Below, one piece after another: positions 53,699 through 62,673 of a DNA stretch of 64,000 bases. The translations under genes were made by a program, and so were the position numbers. The DNA is from Legionella taurinensis (GTDB taxonomy: Bacteria > Pseudomonadota > Gammaproteobacteria > Legionellales > Legionellaceae), in the NCBI RefSeq assembly GCF_900452865.1, contig NZ_UGOZ01000001.1:2604001-2668000 (forward strand). Direction: 5' to 3'. Position 1 is the stretch's first letter. Every line of letters begins with the position of its first letter. A model generated the notes under the pieces. It had not been told where the DNA came from. It did not search any database and was given only the letters and a program-made list of their open reading frames with translations.

Positions 53699-55579
53699 TT
53701 AACTGTCTGGTAAATCAATTTTAATTTTAAAGCCAACAGCCAGACGTAAGGCATTGACAATAGCAAGAATATCAATGCACTCTTGAAGTATGGCACCCAT
53801 TACCGGACCGATAAAGCCAGTTGCTGCAAATCCCATTCCAACGAGACTCAAAAGCATCCCCCCCACAGCACTCTGGGCAGCGATAGTCCTCGTGCTGATA
53901 CTCAAATGGAGCAGTTCATCCACTTTGCTCAAGGTGTTTTCCATGATAACCGCCCCGGCGGCCTCAGCTGTGACTTGACTATGCTGTCCAAAGGCAATGC
54001 CCACGGTGGCAGCGGTTAAAGCCGGTGCATCATTGATACCATCCCCCATGAAGACAGTAGGCGCTTTTTCTCTTTCACGACGCACAATGGCTAATTTCTG
54101 TTCAGGACTTTGCGAGGCATAAACCTCGGTGAAAGGAACTAACGCCGCGAGGTAATTAACCTCCGACTCCCGATCCCCGGAAACGAGCATAATTTTTTTA
54201 AATTGATGCGCCGGCATCAAATGACTGATAAATGATTTGCTTTCAGGCCGCGGTGCGTCATGAAAATGTAACGTGGCTGCATAGTGATTATCTACCAATA
54301 TGATGCACTCCAAACCCGGGGAAACAGGAGGCAGTAAAGCTTGACATTCCGGCATCATTTCTACTAATTTTTTTCGGCTTGTGACGTCCACGCGTCGATG
54401 ATTAACGATGCCAGTCAAACCCTGTCCCGGCTTTTCCGACACGTTTGTCGATTCGATCAACTCAATATGCCGCTCCTGTGTTGCTTTGATGACGGCACTG
54501 GCAAGCGGATGCCTGGAATAACGTTCGAGACTCCCAACGTATTGCAATAATTGATCGTCGGTGTAATCGGAGGTGGTATAAACTGCGGTTAACGTTGGTT
54601 TTCCGTAGGTCAGTGTACCTGTCTTGTCAAAAATGGCTGTTGTACAGGTTGGTAATTGTTCCAGAACAACAGGATTTTTAATAATGATGGCCTGCTTTGC
54701 CGCCCGCGAAATTGCACTGATGATCGTAATGGGAATCGCAATTAATAAGGGGCAGGGCGTTGCAATAACCAGCACCGAAAGAAAACGAATGGCATCCTTT
54801 GTAAAATACCAGGTGCCGGCTGCGAACAAGAGTGCCAGCGGTGCAAAGACAGCCCCAATCTGGTCACCTAATCGACGGATGGAGGGACGTTTTTGCTCTG
54901 CCTCTTCTAATACTTTTACAATAATTGCATACCTTGAATCCACTGGCCGCTTAGTCGCTTTAATGGTGAGCACGGATTCTCCGTTAATGGCGCCCGATAA
55001 AACCGTGGCGCCAGGCGCCTTGGAAATTTGATAAGGTTCACCGGTAAGGTACGACTCATCCATGGCGCCATTGCCTTCAATCACAAGGCCATCAACAGGA
55101 CAGGTTTCATGCGGATAAATAACCAGTTCATCATCAATCGTTATGCCAACCACTGGAATATCCTCAATTCCCTTCTTCATTTTGCGGTGAGCAAGGGTGG
55201 GCATTCGTTTCACGAGTGCCCACAAAACAGATGAGGCTTTATACCGTGCATAGCGCTCTAAGGTCTGACCCGTGGCCAACATTAAAATAATGAACGATGC
55301 GGCTAAGTATTGTTGCAGGATAATGCCGGTGATCAATGCAATGGCAGCCAGAGAATCAGCCCCCCAATTTCCCTTGAGCAGTTTCAAAAAAATTTGCAAA
55401 AATAACGGTATTCCACCAATGACAATTAACAACAACAAGGGAACAGGAGTGAACCTGGCATTAAAATAACTGAGGGTAAGATGGACACCGATCGCCAAGA
55501 GAGAAAGGACGGCAATGACGACTTGCCAGCGAGAGTGTAAAACGCTCGATAATACACCCGTTAAACGTTCTTTCGTCAT
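53699..55579 (-). CDS. Heavy-metal P-type ATPase lacking N-terminal metal-binding domain
   Basis: The 626-residue protein is a P1B-type ATPase: AIFDKTGTLTYGKP carries the phosphorylated Asp, SLERYSRHPLASAV is the ATP-binding HP motif and VFMGDGINDAPALTAATVGIAFG is the hinge. The transmembrane motif reads VIATPCPLLIAIP, i.e. TPCP in place of CPC or CPH, so its metal specificity is unclear. It has no N-terminal HMA or His-rich domain. The C-terminus is hydrophobic. Its ATG overlaps the stop of the alcohol dehydrogenase gene by 4 bases. Confidence 0.9.
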   Translation of the reverse strand: MTKERLTGVLSSVLHSRWQVVIAVLSLLAIGVHLTLSYFNARFTPVPLLLLIVIGGIPLFLQIFLKLLKGNWGADSLAAIALITGIILQQYLAASFIILMLATGQTLERYARYKASSVLWALVKRMPTLAHRKMKKGIEDIPVVGITIDDELVIYPHETCPVDGLVIEGNGAMDESYLTGEPYQISKAPGATVLSGAINGESVLTIKATKRPVDSRYAIIVKVLEEAEQKRPSIRRLGDQIGAVFAPLALLFAAGTWYFTKDAIRFLSVLVIATPCPLLIAIPITIISAISRAAKQAIIIKNPVVLEQLPTCTTAIFDKTGTLTYGKPTLTAVYTTSDYTDDQLLQYVGSLERYSRHPLASAVIKATQERHIELIESTNVSEKPGQGLTGIVNHRRVDVTSRKKLVEMMPECQALLPPVSPGLECIILVDNHYAATLHFHDAPRPESKSFISHLMPAHQFKKIMLVSGDRESEVNYLAALVPFTEVYASQSPEQKLAIVRREREKAPTVFMGDGINDAPALTAATVGIAFGQHSQVTAEAAGAVIMENTLSKVDELLHLSISTRTIAAQSAVGGMLLSLVGMGFAATGFIGPVMGAILQECIDILAIVNALRLAVGFKIKIDLPDS

Positions 55580-56586
55580 TCAATCACCGCTGCCTTATCA
55601 ATGAGGATCACTGCCGATCCAGTGAATCGCCCCTGTCGCAGATCATCCAGGGCCTCATTAACCCGGGTAAGAGGATAGGTATGAATTTCCGTTTTAACCG
55701 GTATGGTAGGAGCTAATGATAAAAATTCCTCGCCGTCTTTTCGAGTTAGATTAGCCACTGAACAAAGCGTACGTTCTCCCCAAAGCAGTTCATACGGAAA
55801 ACCGGGAATATCACTCATGTGAATTCCAGCGCAGACCACAGTGCCACCTTTCCTCGTATGTTGCAATGCTACTGGAACCAGGGCGCCAACCGGTGCAAAA
55901 ATAATCGCCGCATCCAGAGGGTGTGGCGGCGATTGATTCGCATCCCCTGCCCAGGCAGCGCCTAATTGACAGGCAAATTCCTGGGCCTGGGTATCACCGG
56001 GGCTTGTGAAAGCATACACTTTACGTCCTTGTTTACAGGCCACCTGGGTCAGGATGTGTGCCGCTGATCCAAACCCATATAACCCTAAGTGTTTGGGCTC
56101 CCTGGTCTTTAATAAGGCGCGATAACCAATAAGTCCCGCACAAAACAAGGGGGCAGCCTGCACATCCGAATAGCCATCCGGTATGGGAAAACAAAATCGA
56201 TGGTTTGCAACACAATACTCTGCAAAGCCACCATCAATCTGATATCCTGTAAATTTGGCCTCATCGCAGAGATTCTCCTGACCGGTCAAACAAAACTCAC
56301 AAACACCACAGCTACCGCCTAACCAGGGAACCCCAATGCGCTGACCCACAGCAAACGAGCGAACCTCCTCGCCCATGGCTTCGATAACGCCAACGATTTG
56401 ATGACCTGGGACTAAGGGGCGTTTGGGATACTTCAATTCGCCATCCACCACATGAAGATCGGTTCTGCATACACCACAGGCGGTGATTTTAATTAGAATT
56501 TGGTCCGCATCCGGAGTCGGTTTTTCGATTTGGGTATCGATCAATTTCTGATTATTGTTTTCCATCACCATGGCATGCATTTTCAT
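55576..56586 (-). CDS. Zinc-dependent alcohol dehydrogenase
   Basis: The ATG at 56586 has GAGGAG 5 bases upstream and gives 336 residues; the stop of the preceding MBL gene overlaps it by one base. This is a medium-chain dehydrogenase: GVCRTDLHVVDGEL near residue 37 (catalytic zinc Cys), GHQIVGVIEAMG near 60, GSCGVCEFCLTGQENLC near 92 (structural zinc Cys cluster) and LGLYGFGSAAHILTQ near 169 (NAD-binding glycine motif). It resembles AdhA/YahK-type enzymes that oxidise alcohols or reduce aldehydes. Part of the six-gene minus-strand run. Confidence 0.92.
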   Translation of the reverse strand: MKMHAMVMENNNQKLIDTQIEKPTPDADQILIKITACGVCRTDLHVVDGELKYPKRPLVPGHQIVGVIEAMGEEVRSFAVGQRIGVPWLGGSCGVCEFCLTGQENLCDEAKFTGYQIDGGFAEYCVANHRFCFPIPDGYSDVQAAPLFCAGLIGYRALLKTREPKHLGLYGFGSAAHILTQVACKQGRKVYAFTSPGDTQAQEFACQLGAAWAGDANQSPPHPLDAAIIFAPVGALVPVALQHTRKGGTVVCAGIHMSDIPGFPYELLWGERTLCSVANLTRKDGEEFLSLAPTIPVKTEIHTYPLTRVNEALDDLRQGRFTGSAVILIDKAAVIE

Positions 56587-57953
56587 TACGTCTCCTCGCA
56601 TAAGCTTGCAGAGTCCAGATAAGAAGGAATCTCACATACCCAGTTAAATCGTTGCTCTATTTGAGATTTTAGTGCTTGAGACGCTTCTTTTTCACCATGG
56701 GTGATGAATAGTTTACGAGGCGCTTTTTTTAGTCGGGCTAACCAATTGAGCATTTCGATGGAATCGGCATGAGCAGAGATATTGTCCATCTGTACTACTT
56801 CAGCTCGTACTGGAATCATTTGCCCAAACATCTTTATTTCTCTCTCACCGCGAATCATCCTGTCGCCACGCGTTCCACCGACCTGAAAACCGCTGAATAA
56901 AATGGTGTTTTTAGGGTCAGGTGCAAAATGGCGTATGTGATGAAGAATGCGACCGCCTGTCGCCATCCCACTCGCTGAAATGACAACAGACGGGAATTGT
57001 TGGTGATCTAAAGCAATGGACTCATCGACTGAGTTAATGTAATGAGCCATGGCGCAGACCGCGTTGTTTTGCTCTCTGGTTAATCGATTTTGTTCAGCAT
57101 AACGAGAAAAAATTTTAGTGGCATGGGTTGCCATTGGACTATCAACAAAGACTGGAATATCAGGAATTTCATTTTTAGATTTTAATTCATAAAGATAATA
57201 AAGTAATGACTGCGTTCTTCCAACGGCAAACGAGGGGATAATAATAGAGCCGCCCCGTTTTACAGTACGATTAATAATTTCTTTCAACTGAATCAAGGGG
57301 TCCGTCTTGTCATGGATGCGATTGCCATAAGTGGATTCAATCACAAGGAAATCCGACGACAGCGGCTCTTTAGGTGCAAACATCAGCGGATCGACCTGCC
57401 GGCCCAGATCGCCTGAAAATAATATGGAGGTATGACCCTGCTCTAAACGAATGAACGATGCGCCTAGAATGTGACCACCATAATAAAAGGTAGCCTGTAG
57501 GTTGTCAGCGATTGAAATGCGCTCTTCGAAAGAAATAACCTGAAAATAATTTAAGGCATCCTCCGCTTCCTGCTGGGTGTACAGCGGCAACGCAGGATGA
57601 TGTTTGGAGTAGCCCTTCCGATTGGCATAACGTGCATCTTCTTCCTGAAGATGACCGCTGTCTGGCAATAAAATACTGCATAAGTCCTTTGTTGCCGCTG
57701 TGCACAATATTTTTCCGCGAAAGCCATTTTTTATTAACAAAGGAATATAGCCGCTATGGTCAATATGAGCATGGGTCAATAACACATAATCAATTTTTTG
57801 AGGGTTAATCGGAAGAGTGGCCCAATTTCGTAACCTCAACTCCTTATACCCCTGGAAAAGGCCGCAATCAACCAATAGATTGATTTGATTGGTTTGAATA
57901 AGGTATTTCGATCCTGTGACTGTTTGTACTGCACCTAAAAATTGAATTTTCAT
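56586..57953 (-). CDS. MBL-fold beta-CASP RNA/phosphoesterase
   Basis: Choosing the ATG at 57953 (MKIQFLGAVQTVTGSKYLI) gives 455 residues, matching family N-termini; a longer upstream frame is untranslated in relatives I know. VLLTHAHIDHSGYIPLL near residue 56 is the HxHxDH zinc site, and LFSGDLGRQVDPL near 180 and VISASGMATGGRILHHI near 327 are beta-CASP motifs. KLFITHGEKEASQALKSQIE near the end is motif C. The domain set is that of RNase J/CPSF73-like RNA processing exonucleases, commonly encoded in such stress clusters. Confidence 0.92.
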   Translation of the reverse strand: MKIQFLGAVQTVTGSKYLIQTNQINLLVDCGLFQGYKELRLRNWATLPINPQKIDYVLLTHAHIDHSGYIPLLIKNGFRGKILCTAATKDLCSILLPDSGHLQEEDARYANRKGYSKHHPALPLYTQQEAEDALNYFQVISFEERISIADNLQATFYYGGHILGASFIRLEQGHTSILFSGDLGRQVDPLMFAPKEPLSSDFLVIESTYGNRIHDKTDPLIQLKEIINRTVKRGGSIIIPSFAVGRTQSLLYYLYELKSKNEIPDIPVFVDSPMATHATKIFSRYAEQNRLTREQNNAVCAMAHYINSVDESIALDHQQFPSVVISASGMATGGRILHHIRHFAPDPKNTILFSGFQVGGTRGDRMIRGEREIKMFGQMIPVRAEVVQMDNISAHADSIEMLNWLARLKKAPRKLFITHGEKEASQALKSQIEQRFNWVCEIPSYLDSASLCEET

Positions 57954-58034
57954 CGAGTCTCTAATAATGAAATGGTTAATGGTCTTAAATGAATCGGTTG
58001 ATCGAGCCATCCACACGGCAAGTAAAATTTCAAA

Positions 58035-59246
58035 TCAAAGCAATAATTCATCATATAACGCCAGGTGCCGTTGTGCGATAGACAAAGATGAATAACCCTG
58101 AGCGGCCTTCAGCGCTTTTGTGCGCAGGTTTTGATACTCCCTGTCGGGGATTTTTAATAGTTCCATCATTCCATCTGCTAATTGTTGGGCCGATTCACTG
58201 GTTATAATTTTCCCTACTGCAAAATACTCAGGGCCTCCGCTGCGAGTGACAATCATAGGTAAACCACAGCCCATGGCCTCCAGACAGGAAATGCCAAAAC
58301 CCTCACTGCGAGAAGGCATCACACCCAGATAAGCAATATGATGAATATCAGCCACCCGTTCAGGAGGCTGATGGCCAACAAAATGCACGTTTTTTAAACT
58401 ATACGATGCTGGACTCAGGGTTTTAAGAATGGTGTCTATCTCACCTGCCCCCATCACAATCATGTGAATACCCAAACTGGCATCGAGTAATTTATTGGCC
58501 TGCAATAAAAGATCAACGCCTTTGGTCAGGGATAGTTTACCCGCAAAGCTGACAATCGGGGCATGGCCAGGAATGCGAATGCCTAATTTTTGAAGAACCT
58601 CTTCTCGATTGACTTTTTTGGGTTTAAAAACCGTTGCATCATACCCATTTGCAAGAACCACCACCTTGTCTTCAGGGACGTTATAGAGCTCCAGGACCTC
58701 TTGTTTAACAGACTCTGAAATAGCGATTATTTTTTTAGCGCCATTCGCTGCTTCAATTGCTTTTTTTTGAACTTTTGGATCATAGCGGAAACCTAATTGA
58801 TCGCTGTGATGCGCGGTGACAATGTAATTCAGCCCCAGTTTGTGAATTACCCAACTTGGATACCAAATGTGATGGCACTCAATAATATCGGGTTTAAATG
58901 AATTTATCAGCGAGGACAGCTGACGATGCAATTCATGCTGATAGGCAGCAAGCTGCCTGCTGGATAATGCTTTAAACGTTATTGCATCCGGATTTCTTGG
59001 ATGAGGATCCCCTATCATCAGAGGAAACGTGTGCAGGGTCGATGAACCTGCTTTAATTGGGAAGTTCCAAATGGAATACAGTTCTGGATGACTGTAATAG
59101 TCCTCTTTATCTGACGAATCAATGTTTGAATCAGGGAAAAAAATTTTTACGTTATGCCCTAAACTGATAAGCTCTCTCGACAGGCATTGACTTAAAGTAA
59201 AACTGCCTGTTCCCCATGGGCCTGTATTAATAAATAATATCTTCAT
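58035..59246 (-). CDS. Family 4 glycosyltransferase
   Basis: The 403-residue protein has the GT-B fold of GT4 enzymes. The N-terminal domain starts MKILFINTGPWGTGSFTLSQ and contains ECHHIWYPSWVI. The C-terminal donor-binding domain has VSFAGKLSLTKGVDLLLQA near residue 233, HFVGHQPPERVADI near 290 and MPSRSEGFGISCLEAMGCGL near 312, the E-x7-E signature. It probably adds a sugar from a nucleotide donor to a lipid or surface glycan; the acceptor is unknown. First gene of the minus-strand run, 81 bases before the MBL gene. Confidence 0.9.
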   Translation of the reverse strand: MKILFINTGPWGTGSFTLSQCLSRELISLGHNVKIFFPDSNIDSSDKEDYYSHPELYSIWNFPIKAGSSTLHTFPLMIGDPHPRNPDAITFKALSSRQLAAYQHELHRQLSSLINSFKPDIIECHHIWYPSWVIHKLGLNYIVTAHHSDQLGFRYDPKVQKKAIEAANGAKKIIAISESVKQEVLELYNVPEDKVVVLANGYDATVFKPKKVNREEVLQKLGIRIPGHAPIVSFAGKLSLTKGVDLLLQANKLLDASLGIHMIVMGAGEIDTILKTLSPASYSLKNVHFVGHQPPERVADIHHIAYLGVMPSRSEGFGISCLEAMGCGLPMIVTRSGGPEYFAVGKIITSESAQQLADGMMELLKIPDREYQNLRTKALKAAQGYSSLSIAQRHLALYDELLL

Positions 59247-59556
59247 CCAATTTACTCCCTTTTATACCCTTGAACTCCAGTAAGTGGATAGAAGGGGGCT
59301 GTATTTGAAAATGATCAATCGGTAAAAAACACGGCACACAAAAACAGAACGAATGAATCAAACCATTCTTTAAAGGAATCCATCAGTCCAACATCCTTTT
59401 CGCAGCACTTTAATTTAGGACTAACCGCCAGGACACTCATCCATAGTCCTCTGTTTTTTATAGCATTAGTCTTCGAATCATGCCAATCCGATTTTAAATA
59501 GCGAGTTGCATGTGGGCAAAAATCATTCTAACTTATAGGGATGCTCGGAGTGTGAT
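59247..59556. promoter_or_regulatory. Divergent intergenic region
   Basis: This 310-bp region separates the glycosyltransferase (minus) from AMP phosphorylase (plus). No credible gene is present. It should contain promoters for both directions; none is confidently readable. Confidence 0.45.
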
Positions 59557-61077
59557 TTGAGGGTAGACTTGACCAACAAGCATAAGCTTTCACTGAAATA
59601 TTTAGGGATCAACACACATAAAGAACCCATTGTTTATATGCGTGCCGACTGCCTTATCTGTAAATCAGAAGGATTTAATGCTCAAGCCAGAGTCATGGTA
59701 ACGCTCAATAAGTGTTCCATTATCGCTACCCTTAATATCATTGAAACCGATCTTCTGAAGCCTAATGAAGCAAGCCTGTCGAACTATGCCTGGAAACTGC
59801 TGTCAGCTAAACAGGGCGATGAAATCACGGTCGCCCACCCGAAAACACTCGAGTCAATCAATTTTATTCGATCTAAAATTTATGGGAATGAATTAAGCAA
59901 GTTGCAAATCGGTTCGATTATCAAGGATGTTGTTTCAGGACACTTGTCCGATATTCACATTGCGATGTTTATTGCTGCAAGCGGCGGAAACCGATTAACC
60001 CGGCAAGAAATTCTTCATTTAACCCAGGCAATGGTTGATACCGGTCAGCGAATACACTGGTCAGCTCCGTTGATTGTGGATAAACATTGTGTTGGCGGGT
60101 TATCGGGAAATAGAACCACCCCTATAGTAGTCGCTATTGTTGCAGCCTATGGCCTCTTAATTCCTAAAACCTCCTCTCGCGCCATCACATCCCCGGCAGG
60201 CACTGCCGATACCATGGAAGTCTTTACCAACGTCACTCACGATATCCAGGCAATGAAAAAAATCATTGAAAAGGAACAAGGCTGCATTACCTGGGGTGGC
60301 GCCATAGGCTTAAGTCCAGCCGATGATTTACTCATCCGGCTTGCACGCACGATAAACCTGGATAGCATGGGTCAAATGGTTGCGTCGATTGTCTCAAAAA
60401 AAATTGCTGCGGGTTCAACTCATATTGTGATTGATGTCCCTATTGGCACCACGGCTAAAATCAGAACCTTGGAGCAGGCAGAACAGCTTAAGACCTTATT
60501 GCATTTTATTGCGGAGCAATTTGATATAAAAATAAAAGTCCTATTTACGGATGGCTCACAACCTGTCGGACGCGGCATAGGCCCCGCGCTTGAAGCACGT
60601 GACATCTTATCGGTGCTTCAAAATGACAAACAGGCGCCAGCTGATCTTCGCGAACATGCCCTTGTTTTAGCAGGGCAATTGATTGATTTTTGTCCTAAAA
60701 GGAAGGCCTCCAATGGATTTTCCATCGCTCAAAGCATTCTTGAGAGTGGCGAGGCACTGAAAAAATTTAAAGCCATCTGCGAAGCACAGGGTGGTATGAA
60801 AGAAATTCCAACCGCACCCTTTGTTTACACCGTGGAATCAAAGTACTCTGGTTTAATTCGAAACATCGATAACCGACATATTGCAACCATCGCTAAATTA
60901 GCGGGAGCCCCTAATGCAAAGTCAGCAGGGATTGAGCTTCTGGCGAGATTGAATTCCAATGTGGAGAAATCTCAGGCACTTTTTAAAATACATGCGGAAA
61001 CGAAAGGACAGCTTCATTATGCATTGAATTTTTTTAATGAAGGGCATGACATTTTTCAAATTGAGGAAAACATATAA
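59557..61077 (+). CDS. AMP/thymidine phosphorylase family protein (long form)
   Basis: The 506-residue protein starts at a TTG with GGAG 6 bases upstream. An N-terminal domain of about 85 residues precedes the pyrimidine-phosphorylase-like core, as in archaeal AMP phosphorylases and their proteobacterial relatives. DKHCVGGLSGNRTTPIVVAI near residue 172 is the active-site segment, SSRAITSPAGTADTMEVF near 208 is the AMP phosphorylase-type version of the family loop, and GRGIGPALEARDILSVL near 342 is also conserved. It would release a base from a nucleotide and give ribose-1,5-bisphosphate or a ribose-1-phosphate. Together with the nearby PRPP synthase this suggests nucleotide recycling. Confidence 0.88.
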   Translation: MRVDLTNKHKLSLKYLGINTHKEPIVYMRADCLICKSEGFNAQARVMVTLNKCSIIATLNIIETDLLKPNEASLSNYAWKLLSAKQGDEITVAHPKTLESINFIRSKIYGNELSKLQIGSIIKDVVSGHLSDIHIAMFIAASGGNRLTRQEILHLTQAMVDTGQRIHWSAPLIVDKHCVGGLSGNRTTPIVVAIVAAYGLLIPKTSSRAITSPAGTADTMEVFTNVTHDIQAMKKIIEKEQGCITWGGAIGLSPADDLLIRLARTINLDSMGQMVASIVSKKIAAGSTHIVIDVPIGTTAKIRTLEQAEQLKTLLHFIAEQFDIKIKVLFTDGSQPVGRGIGPALEARDILSVLQNDKQAPADLREHALVLAGQLIDFCPKRKASNGFSIAQSILESGEALKKFKAICEAQGGMKEIPTAPFVYTVESKYSGLIRNIDNRHIATIAKLAGAPNAKSAGIELLARLNSNVEKSQALFKIHAETKGQLHYALNFFNEGHDIFQIEENI

Positions 61078-61088
61078 CAGGGCTCATT

Positions 61089-62384
61089 TCATCCCGATTG
61101 CCTGACCAAACGATTGATAAAATGCCACACCAGTCCGCCGATGAGGAGACCCAGGCCCATCATCCAAAGGCTTAGAGGAATCCAGAATGCCAAAAATAAA
61201 CAGGCCAGTAATCCGCCTACGGCAAAGACAGGATGATACAGTCGCTCTTCTTTCGGTAAGCGTAAAGCGGCAAGATTAGTAATGGAATAATAAATTAATA
61301 CGGTCAAGGCGCTGAATGCCCATGTTGTTTCAACGCTACCCACGAAAACAAGGCCAGTTACCAGCATGCCCACCCCTATCACCGAGGCCCTTGGAACACC
61401 TGCAGCAGATAGGCGGGCAAAAACAACCGGCAAATCCCCTTGTCTCCCCATGGCCAAAGCGACACGCGAGAGGCCAAGAATGAGATTGAGTAAAACACCC
61501 AACATGGAGGTGCATGCGCCAAGGGCAATGAGCGTTCCAAGTCCGGGTATTTCCATTGTACGCGCAACCCGTTCGAGCGGTGTTGCACTGCCATGAGTCC
61601 ATTGGGCAAGATGGTCTGCTCCCACCGTTCCCACAGCGACCAAACTGACCGCAGTGTAAAGTAGGGCACTGACCACGAGCGTGGCGATAATGGCGCGTGG
61701 GATGATCGTTTTCGGATTCTTAACCTCCTCGCCCAGTGTCGCCACACGGCCGTAACCCGTATACGCTACGAACATCAATGCCGTGGCATAAAAGAATTCA
61801 CTCAATCCCTTTTCTGAAGGAAAAAAGGGCTGCAGATTATTAAGGCCAATGTCAGACAGGGTTGATAATCCAACGATGACGAAGAGTAGAAGCACGATGA
61901 ATGTAACTGAAACAATCAGGCTGTTTGTCCAATGGGTTTGTTTAAGGCCGCCTAAGACCAGAATAGTGAGTAAAATAGATGTTATTGCGGCGATAGGAAT
62001 AAGCGGAATAGAATCCACATGAAGCAAGTGCATTAAATAACCCGCAAAGCCCAGTGCCGCAGTGGCCGCTGAAGCAGTCTTTGCGCATAAAAACATCCAT
62101 CCTGCTGTAAAACCAAGGCAGGGATGCAGATAGCGGTAGCCGTATTCATACGTCCCCCCACTCACCGGATGACTCGCTGCCAACTGCGCGCTGGAAAACG
62201 CATTACAGACCGCAACAAGTGCAGCCAGGACGATAGCCAGGATGACAGACGGCCCCGCTCTCCCTGCCGCAACCCCCACACTGACAAAAATACCAGTGCC
62301 TATAATGGAGCCTAAACCCATCATGGTTGCACCGAAGAGGCCTAATTCACGCCGGAGTCCCTGTTTTTGCGAGTCTGTTTTCAT
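61089..62384 (-). CDS. APC-family amino acid permease
   Basis: From the ATG at 62384, which has GGAAG upstream, the protein has 431 residues; a longer frame from 62504 adds an unusual leader and is unlikely. About twelve membrane segments are visible. MMGLGSIIGTGIFVSVGVAA near residue 19 is the APC superfamily motif in helix 1, and SHPVSGGTYEYGYRYLHP near 70 resembles helix 2-3 of cationic/neutral amino acid transporters. It carries an amino acid or amine across the inner membrane; the substrate is unknown. Convergent with the phosphorylase gene, 11 bases apart. Confidence 0.88.
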   Translation of the reverse strand: MKTDSQKQGLRRELGLFGATMMGLGSIIGTGIFVSVGVAAGRAGPSVILAIVLAALVAVCNAFSSAQLAASHPVSGGTYEYGYRYLHPCLGFTAGWMFLCAKTASAATAALGFAGYLMHLLHVDSIPLIPIAAITSILLTILVLGGLKQTHWTNSLIVSVTFIVLLLFVIVGLSTLSDIGLNNLQPFFPSEKGLSEFFYATALMFVAYTGYGRVATLGEEVKNPKTIIPRAIIATLVVSALLYTAVSLVAVGTVGADHLAQWTHGSATPLERVARTMEIPGLGTLIALGACTSMLGVLLNLILGLSRVALAMGRQGDLPVVFARLSAAGVPRASVIGVGMLVTGLVFVGSVETTWAFSALTVLIYYSITNLAALRLPKEERLYHPVFAVGGLLACLFLAFWIPLSLWMMGLGLLIGGLVWHFINRLVRQSG

Positions 62385-62673
62385 CTTCCGTTTCTTCCCT
62401 ACCCCGTTCACAAGAAGCGGCGTTGTGATGAAGAGGATGATTAAATAGTCACTTTGCGCCAGCGGGAGAACCACGTCAAGAGGTATTGGAAGCCTGTTAT
62501 TCACCCGAGCCCGTCGTTAGTTAACGCCAGGGTTGACGCGCATCCGTGATTTGCGTAATCCCATTCAGACACTATGATTTAATAAAGGCATGATAAAAAC
62601 AAAAGGGCCTGCCTGTCACTGGCACGGTAAGCGTTAGGTTAGCCTGATTATTACCCTGAATGATGGAGAACTC

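Noticed and set aside
61089-62504. Longer permease start at 62504
   Set aside because: The added 40 residues are atypical for APC proteins, while the ATG at 62384 has a good ribosome site and the expected N-terminus.
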